Positions 18,785 through 26,925 of a stretch of DNA of 64,000 bases are shown in pieces (position 1 is the stretch's first letter; each line of letters starts with the position of its first letter). Source of the DNA: an uncultured Clostridium sp. (GTDB lineage: Bacteria; Bacillota; Clostridia; Clostridiales; Clostridiaceae); contig NZ_CAMQZG010000013.1 in NCBI RefSeq assembly GCF_947039605.1, forward strand, positions 16,887-80,886, read 5' to 3'. The notes under the pieces are model-generated. The model was not told the origin of the DNA and did not search any database. It saw only the letters and a program-made list of their open reading frames with translations. The position numbers were made by a program, and so were the translations under genes.

Positions 18785-18874
18785 ACTTTTCTCCCTCTTT
18801 AATTTTTATTTTTCTTTTTATGAATATTTCAAATTATTCCCACTTTATTTTCTTTAAATATTTCCATTTTAATT

Positions 18875-20041
18875 TTAATAATATAAACTATCAACATAAT
18901 ATTTTAAATATCTTAATTCATCAAATATCTTATTTAAAGTTCCACCAGTGACTTCTTTAATATCTGAACCAACTACATTATATACACCTGTAACTATTGA
19001 ACCTGTAGCTATAGTTACTAGAACAATACCTCCCCCTGTAATAGCTAGTGCCCCTGTAACTCCAGTTGTGACAGCCCCTGTAATATATAAACCTCCAGCA
19101 AGTAGACCTACATCCATAGCTACATTAAAAGTTGCACTTTGTATATCTCCACTAATTTCATAATTTCTTAGAAAATCATCACCAGCATTTAGAACACCCA
19201 AATATGTCATAAGAGAATTAAACTTCGCAAGTTTTCCACCTCTAAAAGCTAATGTATCCTTTCCATCCTGTACAGTTTTATTCATCATACTTTTTAAAAC
19301 ATCGGAAATTTTACCACCTTTAATACTCCCCCCTAAAAATGCCTGTATCTTTCCACCAGTTCCTTTTATTTCTATTTTCCCATTTTTCCCCTTTATTATT
19401 TCTAGATCTCCTAATTTGAATTTTCTCAAACCATCTGTACCTATTCCTAACAAAGTCCCAGCTAAAATTTTATCTTTCTCTGCTTGTGTTAATCCCATTT
19501 GATCTAAAATTTTAGCAAAATCTTCTTCTGTTAATTCCAAACTTATCTCTTCATTTTCAAGGTCTTTAGCAAGTTTCTCAAAACGTTCATCAATTTTAAC
19601 AAAATCTTCTTCTGTTAATGTTGTTTCAACACTACCATCTTTTACAACTATATCAAGTTGTTTGCATTTATATAAATCTTTAAGCTCAATATTAGCACTA
19701 TTAAGATTAAATTCAGGATACTTCTCTCTTATTTCCAGTACCATATCTGAATTCAGAAAAGTATCTGCATACATTTTTTCATAGTGAAAAATTTCATTAA
19801 TAAACCCTGTAATTTGACTAAGCTCTGTGTTAACTACCTCACCTAATTTTTTATTCACATTTTTTAATCTTAAAATTTCATAATTTAAAAATAACATATC
19901 GTCAGAATTAATCTCATCTTCATCCTCAATTTTCCCTAAAATCTCCTCAATACTGCTATTATAAATTATTATTCGGTCACGTAAAATACCTATTTCTTCA
20001 TTTATTTCTAGAAAATCTATATTTAATTTTTCTTGATTCAC
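18875..20041 (-). CDS. Candidate type VII-secreted effector with hydrophobic glycine-rich C-terminus
   Basis: 388 aa with a GTG start and a very G-rich upstream tract (GGGGGGGGAAG). Residues 1-120 are helical, as in LXG/ESX-type N-termini, without a signal peptide. Residues ~130-230 are acidic and then glycine/lysine rich. Residues ~285-365 hold a strongly hydrophobic Gly/Ala/Thr/Val stretch (AGGLYITGAVTTGVTGALAI and following) that could insert in membranes; TspA of Staphylococcus aureus has a comparable glycine-zipper region. A membrane-damaging toxin is plausible but inferred. Its neighbours are two FxG helical-hairpin proteins, a DUF4176 protein and two membrane paralogues. Confidence 0.5.
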   Translation of the reverse strand: MNQEKLNIDFLEINEEIGILRDRIIIYNSSIEEILGKIEDEDEINSDDMLFLNYEILRLKNVNKKLGEVVNTELSQITGFINEIFHYEKMYADTFLNSDMVLEIREKYPEFNLNSANIELKDLYKCKQLDIVVKDGSVETTLTEEDFVKIDERFEKLAKDLENEEISLELTEEDFAKILDQMGLTQAEKDKILAGTLLGIGTDGLRKFKLGDLEIIKGKNGKIEIKGTGGKIQAFLGGSIKGGKISDVLKSMMNKTVQDGKDTLAFRGGKLAKFNSLMTYLGVLNAGDDFLRNYEISGDIQSATFNVAMDVGLLAGGLYITGAVTTGVTGALAITGGGIVLVTIATGSIVTGVYNVVGSDIKEVTGGTLNKIFDELRYLKYYVDSLYY

Positions 20042-20094
20042 TACTTCCCCCCCCTTTTTCAGTTCATATTTTTCCTAACATTAACATTCTAATA

Positions 20095-20937
20095 TTAATT
20101 GAAAACTTTTTTAGGTATTTCAACTTCTACTATATCTTTTTTAATCTCGTCACTTCCTTCATCTGTATATTCTAAAATTATTTTAACTTTTGTAATATTG
20201 GACTCATATCTTGTTGTTACAAGATTGCTCACATAATTTTCAGATGTTATATCATAATTCAAAAGTTCCATATTTTGAGTTTCTAAAAGTTCTTCCCCAT
20301 TATACATTTCTACCTTTAGTTCCATTACCATACTCTTTCCATCACTAGGTTTACGTAATTGAAACTCTATTAAATTTTTTTCTTTATACTTCTCAATCCA
20401 CTTCACAGAAATAAAAAGACTTGGTCTTTCAATATCTCTTTTTATATTTAAATCCATTTCATAAGTTCTTATTGCATTAAAACTTACTTCTTCACTATTA
20501 ATTTCTTCAACTATTATTGTATCAATTACTGGTAATTTAAACTTTTCCTCATTTAACTTAATTACTTTTTTACCTGCATAAAATCCATTTATCTCTAGAA
20601 TATCCCCCTCATTAATCTCTGTTTTGCTTTCATTTTTCACAATCGCTACTGCGGTATCTAATACTCCTGTTCCAACTTGCAATACATACTGATTTTCTTT
20701 TCCTTCTATTTTTTGAACTATAGTTCCTTTAAATTTAACTGTAGCTCCAAGGTGTCCTTCATATGAATCCGTCAAATTCATACTTGCTAAATTTGTTTCT
20801 ACTCTTTCATCATATCCTTTTAAATATAATCCTGTATAAACATTTCCCCCCATAAAATTTGCCATAATATAAACTAATACTAGACCTAAACCAATTCCTA
20901 AAATTTGCTTTATTTTCTGAAAAACTTTTTTTCCCAT
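20095..20937 (-). CDS. Membrane-anchored OB-fold-like protein, copy 2
   Basis: 280 aa from the ATG that has GGGAG seven bases upstream. One membrane segment (IKQILGIGLGLVLVYIMANF) is followed by an outer part containing an OB-like beta region (GHLGATVKFKGTIVQKIEG...AVAIVKNES). Residues up to about the IIVEEINSEE stretch are practically identical at DNA level to the paralogue at 22291-23145, while the C-terminal third diverges. In ESX loci duplicated membrane proteins next to toxins often act as immunity proteins; that is inference. Confidence 0.6.
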   Translation of the reverse strand: MGKKVFQKIKQILGIGLGLVLVYIMANFMGGNVYTGLYLKGYDERVETNLASMNLTDSYEGHLGATVKFKGTIVQKIEGKENQYVLQVGTGVLDTAVAIVKNESKTEINEGDILEINGFYAGKKVIKLNEEKFKLPVIDTIIVEEINSEEVSFNAIRTYEMDLNIKRDIERPSLFISVKWIEKYKEKNLIEFQLRKPSDGKSMVMELKVEMYNGEELLETQNMELLNYDITSENYVSNLVTTRYESNITKVKIILEYTDEGSDEIKKDIVEVEIPKKVFN

Positions 20938-21002
20938 AGTCAATCTCCCATTTTATCTTTACACCATATTTTTTTTTATTCTCTAAATTAATAATTTATC
21001 CT

Positions 21003-21359
21003 TTAACTTTCCCGTCCTAATGTATCAAAATCCTTGCTTACATCCTCATCTACTTCTATCATATGATCATGGTAACTAATAAAAGTTTCCATATACTGTT
21101 GCAAAATATTCATAGAATCTGTTGCAACTATATTTACTTCTATAACTTTATTCCTAAAACTTTCTCCTGATTTCCCTTCAAAACTACTTTTATTATCAAA
21201 AATATATTCTGTTACTATATCTCTATAACTTGCATATTCATTTAAAATTGAATTTATTTCGCTTAATTTTTCTTGTGCAAAATCTTTATTAAGCTTTATA
21301 TGATTTTCTCCTTCTACCATACTTTGACCTTGTGTCCCTATTAAACTCTGATTTCCCAT
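21003..21359 (-). CDS. WXG100-like helical hairpin protein with FxG turn, 118 aa
   Basis: Two helices joined by SFEGKSGESFRNKV near residue 61; the turn has Phe-x-Gly where ESX proteins have Trp-x-Gly. There is no signal peptide. Size and layout match small type VII partners that pair with LXG-like effectors. It lies 27 bases after a second, smaller FxG protein gene. Binding to the 388-aa effector is inferred from order. Confidence 0.55.
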   Translation of the reverse strand: MGNQSLIGTQGQSMVEGENHIKLNKDFAQEKLSEINSILNEYASYRDIVTEYIFDNKSSFEGKSGESFRNKVIEVNIVATDSMNILQQYMETFISYHDHMIEVDEDVSKDFDTLGRES

Positions 21360-21386
21360 TCCACCCTCCGTTGCTTTTAAAAAATA

Positions 21387-21686
21387 TTATTGCTTTCCTT
21401 GTTCTATACTCGCTGCTATTTCCTTATCTATATCTTGAAATTCACGCTTTACATGTGCAAGTTCGTTACCAAACTCCTTGTACATATTTTCAGTTTTTTC
21501 ACTCAATAATTTTCTAAAATCATCAATTATAGTTATTAACTGAGCTACGCCATTTCCTTTAAACTCTACTTTTGCTTCTTCTCCCATTGTATAAAGAAAA
21601 AGATTAATTGCTTCTAAATATTCTAAATTATAAGATAAATCTTTTTCTATTTTTTCAAGTACATCTGTATCTAATCCTATATTCAT
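21387..21686 (-). CDS. WXG100-like helical hairpin protein with FxG turn, 99 aa
   Basis: 99 aa, two helices around EFKGNGVAQLITII near residue 40, again with Phe-x-Gly in place of WxG. The length is the classic WXG100 size. It would form a four-helix bundle with the 118-aa neighbour or with the effector N-terminus. No secretion core gene (EssC-type ATPase or others) is present in this window, so the machinery must be encoded elsewhere if it exists. Confidence 0.55.
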   Translation of the reverse strand: MNIGLDTDVLEKIEKDLSYNLEYLEAINLFLYTMGEEAKVEFKGNGVAQLITIIDDFRKLLSEKTENMYKEFGNELAHVKREFQDIDKEIAASIEQGKQ

Positions 21687-21741
21687 AACTCACCTCTTGT
21701 ACTATTTTTTTAATTTCATTCCTTGCTTTCTCTAATAAATT

Positions 21742-22089
21742 TTAGATTTCACTTTTTTCTTTCTTAGAATTTTTATTCATAAGAACTTCTCTATACCCCT
21801 TTGCAATCCCTGGATTTTTTTCCCATCCTGCAATTCTTTGAGTTAATATAGCGTTATCATCATCTTCATATCCCATATGACAAACTTCTTGAATATCTTC
21901 ATTATTTATAAATACACTTTCTGCACCTATCATACCCTCTGGATATAAACACGCTACATAGTCAAAATAAAACTTTTCCCCTTCTATTTCCCTTATCATT
22001 TTTCTACCAATAATCATTACCTTTTTAAGCGTTAAATTTAAATAAACTACTGTCCCAACAGGTAATATTTCACTTCTTTTATTTTCCAT
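21742..22089 (-). CDS. DUF4176-like protein of ESX-associated loci
   Basis: 115 aa from the ATG eight bases after TTAGGAG; an upstream in-frame ATG at 22119 lacks a good ribosome site. ILPVGTVVYLN..LKKVMIIGRK, DYVACLYPEGMIG and FINNEDIQEVCHMGYED match the DUF4176 family, found next to type VII effectors in streptococci, staphylococci and clostridia. It is a small soluble protein and its biochemical role is unknown. Its presence is the best single argument for calling this cluster ESX-like. Confidence 0.72.
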   Translation of the reverse strand: MENKRSEILPVGTVVYLNLTLKKVMIIGRKMIREIEGEKFYFDYVACLYPEGMIGAESVFINNEDIQEVCHMGYEDDDNAILTQRIAGWEKNPGIAKGYREVLMNKNSKKEKSEI

Positions 22090-22290
22090 TTTCATTTCTC
22101 CTAATACTTTTTTTACCATTCATAATATATATTCTATATATCCCCCAAAAAACCTTTTTAATCTAATTCTTTTTTCACTTTAATTTAACTTAAACTTCTA
22201 TAAAACTTATCTCTTAGAAATCTATATATAAATTTTCTTAATTCATTCCCCCTTTCCTCCCTTAGTTCATATTTTTCTAGCATTACCCCC

Positions 22291-23145
22291 CTAATATTTA
22301 TTAAAAACTTTTTCAGGAATTTCAACTTCTACTATATCTGTTTTAATCTCGTCAGTTCTTTCATCTGTATACTCTAAAATTATTTTAACTTTTGTAATAT
22401 TTGAATCACATCTTACTGTTATAAGGTTACTCATATCATTTTCACCTGTTATCTCATAATTCAAAAGTTCCATATTTTGAGTTTCTAAAAGTTTTTCTCG
22501 CTCATATTTTTCTACCTTTAACTCTTTCACTCTACTCATACCCTCACCAGATCTAAGTAAATCAAACTCTATTAAACTATTTTCTTTGTATTTCTCAATC
22601 CAATTTAACGAAATAAAAAGGTCTGGGCTTTTCCCCTCCCTTTGTACATTTAACTCTCTCTCATAAGTCCTTACCTCACTAATTGATGCAACTAATTCTT
22701 CACTATTAATTTCTTCAACTATTATTGTATCAATTACTGGTAATTTAAACTTTTCCTCATTTAACTTAATTACTTTTTTACCTGCATAAAATCCATTTAT
22801 CTCTAGAATATCCCCCTCATTAATCTCTGTTTTGCTTTCATTTTTCACAATCGCTACTGCGGTATCTAATACTCCTGTTCCAACTTGCAATACATACTGA
22901 TTTTCTTTTCCTTCTATTTTTTGAACTATAGTTCCTTTAAATTTAACTGTAGCTCCAAGGTGTCCTTCATATGAATCCGTCAAATTCATACTTGCTAAAT
23001 TTGTTTCTACTCTTTCATCATATCCTTTTAAATATAATCCTGTATAAACATTTCCCCCCATAAAATTTGCCATAATATAAACTAATACTAGACCTAAACC
23101 AATTCCTAAAATTTGTTTTATTTTCTGAAAAACTTTTTTCCCCAT
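22291..23145 (-). CDS. Membrane-anchored OB-fold-like protein, copy 1
   Basis: 284 aa from the ATG that has AGGAG seven bases upstream. An in-frame ATG at 23238 also has a G-rich site but adds a charged 31-residue leader absent from the paralogue. It has the same membrane anchor and OB-like region as the 20095-20937 protein, with only a couple of base differences over roughly 430 bases. After the IIVEEINSEE region the two proteins are only related. It heads the ESX-like module. The mosaic of identical head and variable tail points to recent duplication or gene conversion. Confidence 0.6.
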   Translation of the reverse strand: MGKKVFQKIKQILGIGLGLVLVYIMANFMGGNVYTGLYLKGYDERVETNLASMNLTDSYEGHLGATVKFKGTIVQKIEGKENQYVLQVGTGVLDTAVAIVKNESKTEINEGDILEINGFYAGKKVIKLNEEKFKLPVIDTIIVEEINSEELVASISEVRTYERELNVQREGKSPDLFISLNWIEKYKENSLIEFDLLRSGEGMSRVKELKVEKYEREKLLETQNMELLNYEITGENDMSNLITVRCDSNITKVKIILEYTDERTDEIKTDIVEVEIPEKVFNKY

Positions 23146-23380
23146 AGCTAATCTCCTATTATTTAATCTATCTAACTTCTCTATACCTTCTATCTCTTTA
23201 TCTTTTTTTCTTGTAAATCCCCCCTCCTTCAACTCCATATTTTTACATTAGATATATTCTAGATATGTTTTAAAAAACCTTTTTTATTCAATTCTTTTTT
23301 TATTTTAATTTTATTTAAACTACTATCAAATTTATTAAATTAATATTTACTTATGCTAATATTAAAAAGTAAATGAAAAA

Positions 23381-23421
23381 AAGAGCTACACTATGGGTAA
23401 AACTCCATAGTATAGCTCTTT
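23381..23421. terminator. Terminator downstream of the DUF1648-like gene
   Basis: AGAGCTACACTATGGG pairs with TCCATAGTATAGCTCT, with T-runs on both sides. Its stem closely resembles the hairpin at 23824-23868. Confidence 0.8.
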
Positions 23422-23437
23422 TTTTAAACTTTTTTCA

Positions 23438-23728
23438 TTAAATTATAAATAGATTAATTGCAATTACAATTATACTTAAGATAAAAACTATCCCAATCGC
23501 ATACATACTTTTTCTTTTTGGTATAGCAAATGCCGCAACAGTTCCTGCAAAAAGTATTATTAATGTATAAACTATTTTTTGCATCACACTAGTAGCACCA
23601 TTACTACTAAACTGCACTGCTACATGGTTTGGCAAAAAGAACCATGCAACTATACTTACTATAACAAAAGCTAAATATATAATTTTTGTTATTTTAAAAT
23701 TTTTTTCTTCATTTATTAATAAATTCAT
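23438..23728 (-). CDS. Small DUF1648-like membrane protein
   Basis: 96 aa from the ATG preceded by GAGGTG; an upstream in-frame start at 23788 has no ribosome site. It has three hydrophobic segments. The first is followed by WFFLPNHVAVQFSSNGAT, the pattern of the DUF1648 domain found in SdpI-like immunity proteins. Immunity or sensing roles are known for some relatives, but nothing here links it to a particular toxin. It is flanked by two look-alike terminators, so it is a stand-alone unit. Confidence 0.65.
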   Translation of the reverse strand: MNLLINEEKNFKITKIIYLAFVIVSIVAWFFLPNHVAVQFSSNGATSVMQKIVYTLIILFAGTVAAFAIPKRKSMYAIGIVFILSIIVIAINLFII

Positions 23729-23823
23729 ATTACACCTCACTTCTAATATTTTGATTCTTCCATTTAGAATACTCCTAAAATATCTCAATTTAATGTTATT
23801 TTAATCCTTTTAAATTAAATTTA

Positions 23824-23868
23824 AAAGAGCTATACTATGGAATCATCATCCACAGTATAGCTCTTTTT
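23824..23868. terminator. Terminator downstream of tyrS
   Basis: AAAGAGCTATACTATGG pairs with CCACAGTATAGCTCTTT. It is T-rich on both strands and ends eight bases before the tyrS stop codon. Confidence 0.8.
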
Positions 23869-23875
23869 TAAAATC

Positions 23876-25096
23876 TTATTTAATTACTAGTTTATAGAAT
23901 TTCTTCTTTCCTCTTTTAATAAGTATCATGTCATCTTTAAAATCTGACATCTCGATAACTTTCTTATCATCTTCAAGTTTCACATCATTTACTGATACTC
24001 CACCCTGTTGTATAAGTCTTCTACCTTCACCTTTTGATTTGAATACTTCATTTTCTGCAAGAACTCCTAAAAGTTCTGTTCCAACTGCACTCGCATCAAT
24101 TTCGATTGTAGGTATGTTATCCATACTTCCACCATTTCCAAATACGCTTTCAGCAGCTTCCATAGCTTTTTTAGCCTCTTCTTCTCCGTGGATAAGTTTT
24201 GTTACTTCAAAAGCAAGAACTTTCTTAGCTTCATTTATAGCAGAACCCTCTAATGCACAAAGTCTTTTAACTTCATCCATTGGTACAAATGTTATAAGTC
24301 TAAGACACATATCTACATCAGCATCTCCAACATTTCTCCAGTATTGGTAGAAATCATATGGTGCTGTTTTCTCTGGGTCAAGCCATAAAGCTCCCCCTAC
24401 AGTTTTACCCATTTTTTGACCTTCTGAATTAGTTAAAAGGGTACATGTCATTGCACTTGCACTTTTTTGTGATTTCTTTCTTATAAGCTCAACACCAGCT
24501 ATCATATTTGACCACTGATCATCTCCACCAAGCTCAAGTTTACAATCATACTTTCTATTTAACTCATAGAAATCAAATGCTTGCATTAACATATAGTTAA
24601 ACTCTAAGAATGAAAGTCCTTTTTCTAATCTTTGCTTAAAACATTCTGCTGAAAGCATTCTGTTTACTGAGAAATGAACTCCAATATCTCTTATAAATTC
24701 AACGTAGTTTTGGTTTAATAACCAATCTGCATTATTAACAAGTATTGCCTTGTCATCTGTGAAATCTATGAATTTCTCCATTTGTTTCTTTATGCTATCA
24801 ACGTTGTGTTGAATTGTTTCCTTTGTCATCATTGTTCTCATATCAGTTTTCCCACTTGGGTCACCAATCATTGCAGTTCCACCACCAATAAGTGCTATTG
24901 GTCTATGTCCTGCTTTTTGCATGTGTGACATGAACATCATTGCTATAAAATGTCCTACATGTAAACTATCAGCTGTTGGGTCAAAGCCTATATAAAATGT
25001 TACTTTTTCCTTCTCTAATAATTCTCTTGTCTCATCTTCATGTGTAAATTGTTTTATGTATCCACGCTCTTGAAGTGTATCTAACACATTTGCCAT
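23876..25096 (-). CDS. tyrS: Tyrosyl-tRNA synthetase
   Basis: 406 aa, a class I TyrRS of normal length. The HIGH motif is LHVGHF (~residue 45), KMSKS is [10 protein letters not shown] (~228), and the C-terminal S4-like RNA-binding domain contains [17 protein letters not shown]. It charges tRNA-Tyr in the cytoplasm. The expected T-box is not found. Instead the start codon lies directly behind a 134-nt element (25103-25236) shared with the gene at 48568; its AGCAGGT supplies the ribosome site. Confidence 0.97.
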   Translation of the reverse strand: MANVLDTLQERGYIKQFTHEDETRELLEKEKVTFYIGFDPTADSLHVGHFIAMMFMSHMQKAGHRPIALIGGGTAMIGDPSGKTDMRTMMTKETIQHNVDSIKKQMEKFIDFTDDKAILVNNADWLLNQNYVEFIRDIGVHFSVNRMLSAECFKQRLEKGLSFLEFNYMLMQAFDFYELNRKYDCKLELGGDDQWSNMIAGVELIRKKSQKSASAMTCTLLTNSEGQKMGKTVGGALWLDPEKTAPYDFYQYWRNVGDADVDMCLRLITFVPMDEVKRLCALEGSAINEAKKVLAFEVTKLIHGEEEAKKAMEAAESVFGNGGSMDNIPTIEIDASAVGTELLGVLAENEVFKSKGEGRRLIQQGGVSVNDVKLEDDKKVIEMSDFKDDMILIKRGKKKFYKLVIK

Positions 25097-25102
25097 CTTT
25101 CT

Positions 25103-25236
25103 TACCTGCTACTTAAAATATAGATAAAAGTATCTATATCAAGAAAATTACTGCTTCCTAGCACCTCATTTTGCCAAAGCTACTCTGATTTGGTGTAATG
25201 CTCCACAGTCATAAACTCCCGACTAGCCATCGGTAC
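25103..25236 (-). promoter_or_regulatory. Candidate structured RNA leader, copy upstream of tyrS
   Basis: On the minus strand it runs from GTACCGATGGCTAGTCGGGA through GACTGTGGAG and GAAGCAGTAA to AAGTAGCAGGTA, six bases before the tyrS ATG. A 9-bp hairpin ATATAGATA-CTTT-TATCTATAT (25118-25139) lies just before the ribosome site, and AGGAA/TTCTT encloses a conserved GCAGTAA loop. The copy at 49545 keeps these helices with base changes. I could not match it to a known riboswitch. Confidence 0.6.
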
Positions 25237-25633
25237 ATATATAAATATCCATTTTACATTAGATATTTTATACTAAGTAGTCTATCCTTTCAATTATTTA
25301 TTTTGATTTGTTTTTAGTATTGTTAATCATCTACCAACAAGCACCAACAAGGTTCTACCCTATAATTATCTCAGCCCTTACGCTCTGATTTTGGCTTTTA
25401 TTTTCGCCTGTTCCGTACCTTTTTTCGATTAAAAAAGATTAAAAAGTATTTATGGCTATTAGTATGCCCAATTGTCTATAGTTTTAGTAACTATTCTATT
25501 CATTATGTCTAAAATTACAACCTAAAAGTTGTTTATTCCCTAAAAAGGCATATTTATAGTATATAGCTTATAAAGGCAATTCACAAGAATATTTGTTTGA
25601 ATTTCTCTCTTAGATTATAATAGCCTAAAATCT
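25237..25633. other. Long tyrS upstream region with a GC-richer block
   Basis: No gene seen. 25331-25420 is clearly less AT-rich than its surroundings and reads, on the minus strand, GGTACGGAACAGGCG, then GGGCTGAGATAATT, then CTTGTTGGTGCTTGTTGG. This composition suggests structured RNA. A CTTTTTT/AAAAAAG hairpin lies next to it near 25418-25436. TAAGTAG at 25274 can pair with CTACTTA at 25109, enlarging the tyrS leader. Confidence 0.35.
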
Positions 25634-26764
25634 CTAAAATGATTCAATACCTGGGAAAATAACTTTTACCATTTCCTCACTTTTACTTTCAATAATTTCC
25701 ATTTTTCCAAGACTTCCAAGTTCTTTATTCATTCTTTTAAAACCTTGACCATCCTTTATAAATCTATTCTCTGTATCTAAGGTTATTAACTTTTCATAAA
25801 TCCACATATTTCTTTTAGAATAATCTAACATATACTTATCGCTATTCTCTATAAACTTACCTGGATTTTTAACAGTAACCTCTTCTTTTTCTATGATTAC
25901 CTCTATACAATTACTTAAAGTATAATCTCGATATAAGACTGCATTTTTGACAGCCTCAATAATCGCATTACAAGGATATTTATCTGGTAATATCATTTTT
26001 ATATACTCACTCGCTTTATCTATCATTGTAAGTAAACTTCCTTGTATATATATTTCCTTTTTATCTTCACCCCCAATTTTGATAAAATTATAAGGTATAG
26101 CAATGCTATTGATCTGTGAAAATACTAAAAGTCCTCCAAGTGTACAAATTTTCTCACCCGTTTCTCTATTAACCCTTACTATATTGCTACTACTCAAAAG
26201 AAAATCTCTATTCTTTTCATTAAACTCTATTCCCTTTGAATTAAAATATTTACTCAAACTTTTATTATCTAAAAGACTCTCATTTGAATTCATAATTGCA
26301 CAAGTTTCTATATTTAAATCCAATTTATCCTGAAAAACATTTAATAACTCACTCTTTCTCATATAATCAGTAATAGAACCTCTTCTAATATAAAAAGCCC
26401 CTGTTTCTTTTACTTGATACGGCTTTTGCTCACCGTCAAATATAGTTATGACTAAAATCTTTTTCATATTTATAATAAACTCTTCCACAGAAATTGGAAT
26501 TGGTGGATCACATCTTGAGCTTATAATTTGCTGCATTCTTTCCTCATTTAATTTAGCATAATTCTCTATACCAACTATTTTTTTGCTCTTATCCTGAATC
26601 CCAACAATAATATGTCCTCTGCCACCTTTAGAATTTGCAATTGCACAAATATCCTTAGTAAACTCCTTCTTATCTGACTCTGTATTTAAATGCATTTGTT
26701 CTTTAAAATCTAATTTACTACCTTCATTTTTTCTAATAATTCTTAATAACTTTTTTATATCCAT
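25634..26764 (-). CDS. AlbA_2 (Schlafen-like) regulator with ATPase-like C-terminus
   Basis: 376 aa. The N-terminal AlbA_2 domain is marked by SKLDFKEQMHLN, AIANSKGGRGHIIVGIQD, the basic region ISSRCDPPIP and GAFYIRRGS. The C-terminal half carries NAIIEAVKNAVLYRDYT and VTVKNPGKF, typical of the HATPase_c_4 module in these proteins. Members are putative DNA- or RNA-binding regulators, some in phage defence. It lies upstream of tyrS on the same strand but is separated by about 540 bases. Confidence 0.82.
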   Translation of the reverse strand: MDIKKLLRIIRKNEGSKLDFKEQMHLNTESDKKEFTKDICAIANSKGGRGHIIVGIQDKSKKIVGIENYAKLNEERMQQIISSRCDPPIPISVEEFIINMKKILVITIFDGEQKPYQVKETGAFYIRRGSITDYMRKSELLNVFQDKLDLNIETCAIMNSNESLLDNKSLSKYFNSKGIEFNEKNRDFLLSSSNIVRVNRETGEKICTLGGLLVFSQINSIAIPYNFIKIGGEDKKEIYIQGSLLTMIDKASEYIKMILPDKYPCNAIIEAVKNAVLYRDYTLSNCIEVIIEKEEVTVKNPGKFIENSDKYMLDYSKRNMWIYEKLITLDTENRFIKDGQGFKRMNKELGSLGKMEIIESKSEEMVKVIFPGIESF

Positions 26765-26874
26765 AAATACACCTATCTATTATTTAAACTTTCCATATCG
26801 CTATTGATATAATTTTTTTCTTTATAAATTATATTAAACATTCAACTGCTTTTATAACAAAATTTATAAAAAAG

Positions 26875-26915
26875 CACTTCATTTATAATTTATAATATAA
26901 ATTTTAAATGAAGTG
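26875..26915 (-). terminator. Terminator of the diguanylate cyclase gene
   Basis: CACTTCATTTA pairs with TAAATGAAGTG and is followed by six Ts on the minus strand. Confidence 0.8.
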
Positions 26916-26925
26916 ACCTGTTTTT

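Noticed and set aside
25225..25236. TACCGATGG resembling the 3' end of c-di-GMP-I riboswitches
   Set aside because: The 5' half of that riboswitch (GGGCAAACC and CGCAAAGCC) is absent from both copies, and the similarity is only nine bases.
25340..25360. T-box-like AGGGTAGAACCTTG on the minus strand upstream of tyrS
   Set aside because: The essential TGG that pairs with the tRNA acceptor end is TAG, no terminator follows, and no stem I with a tyrosine specifier was found.
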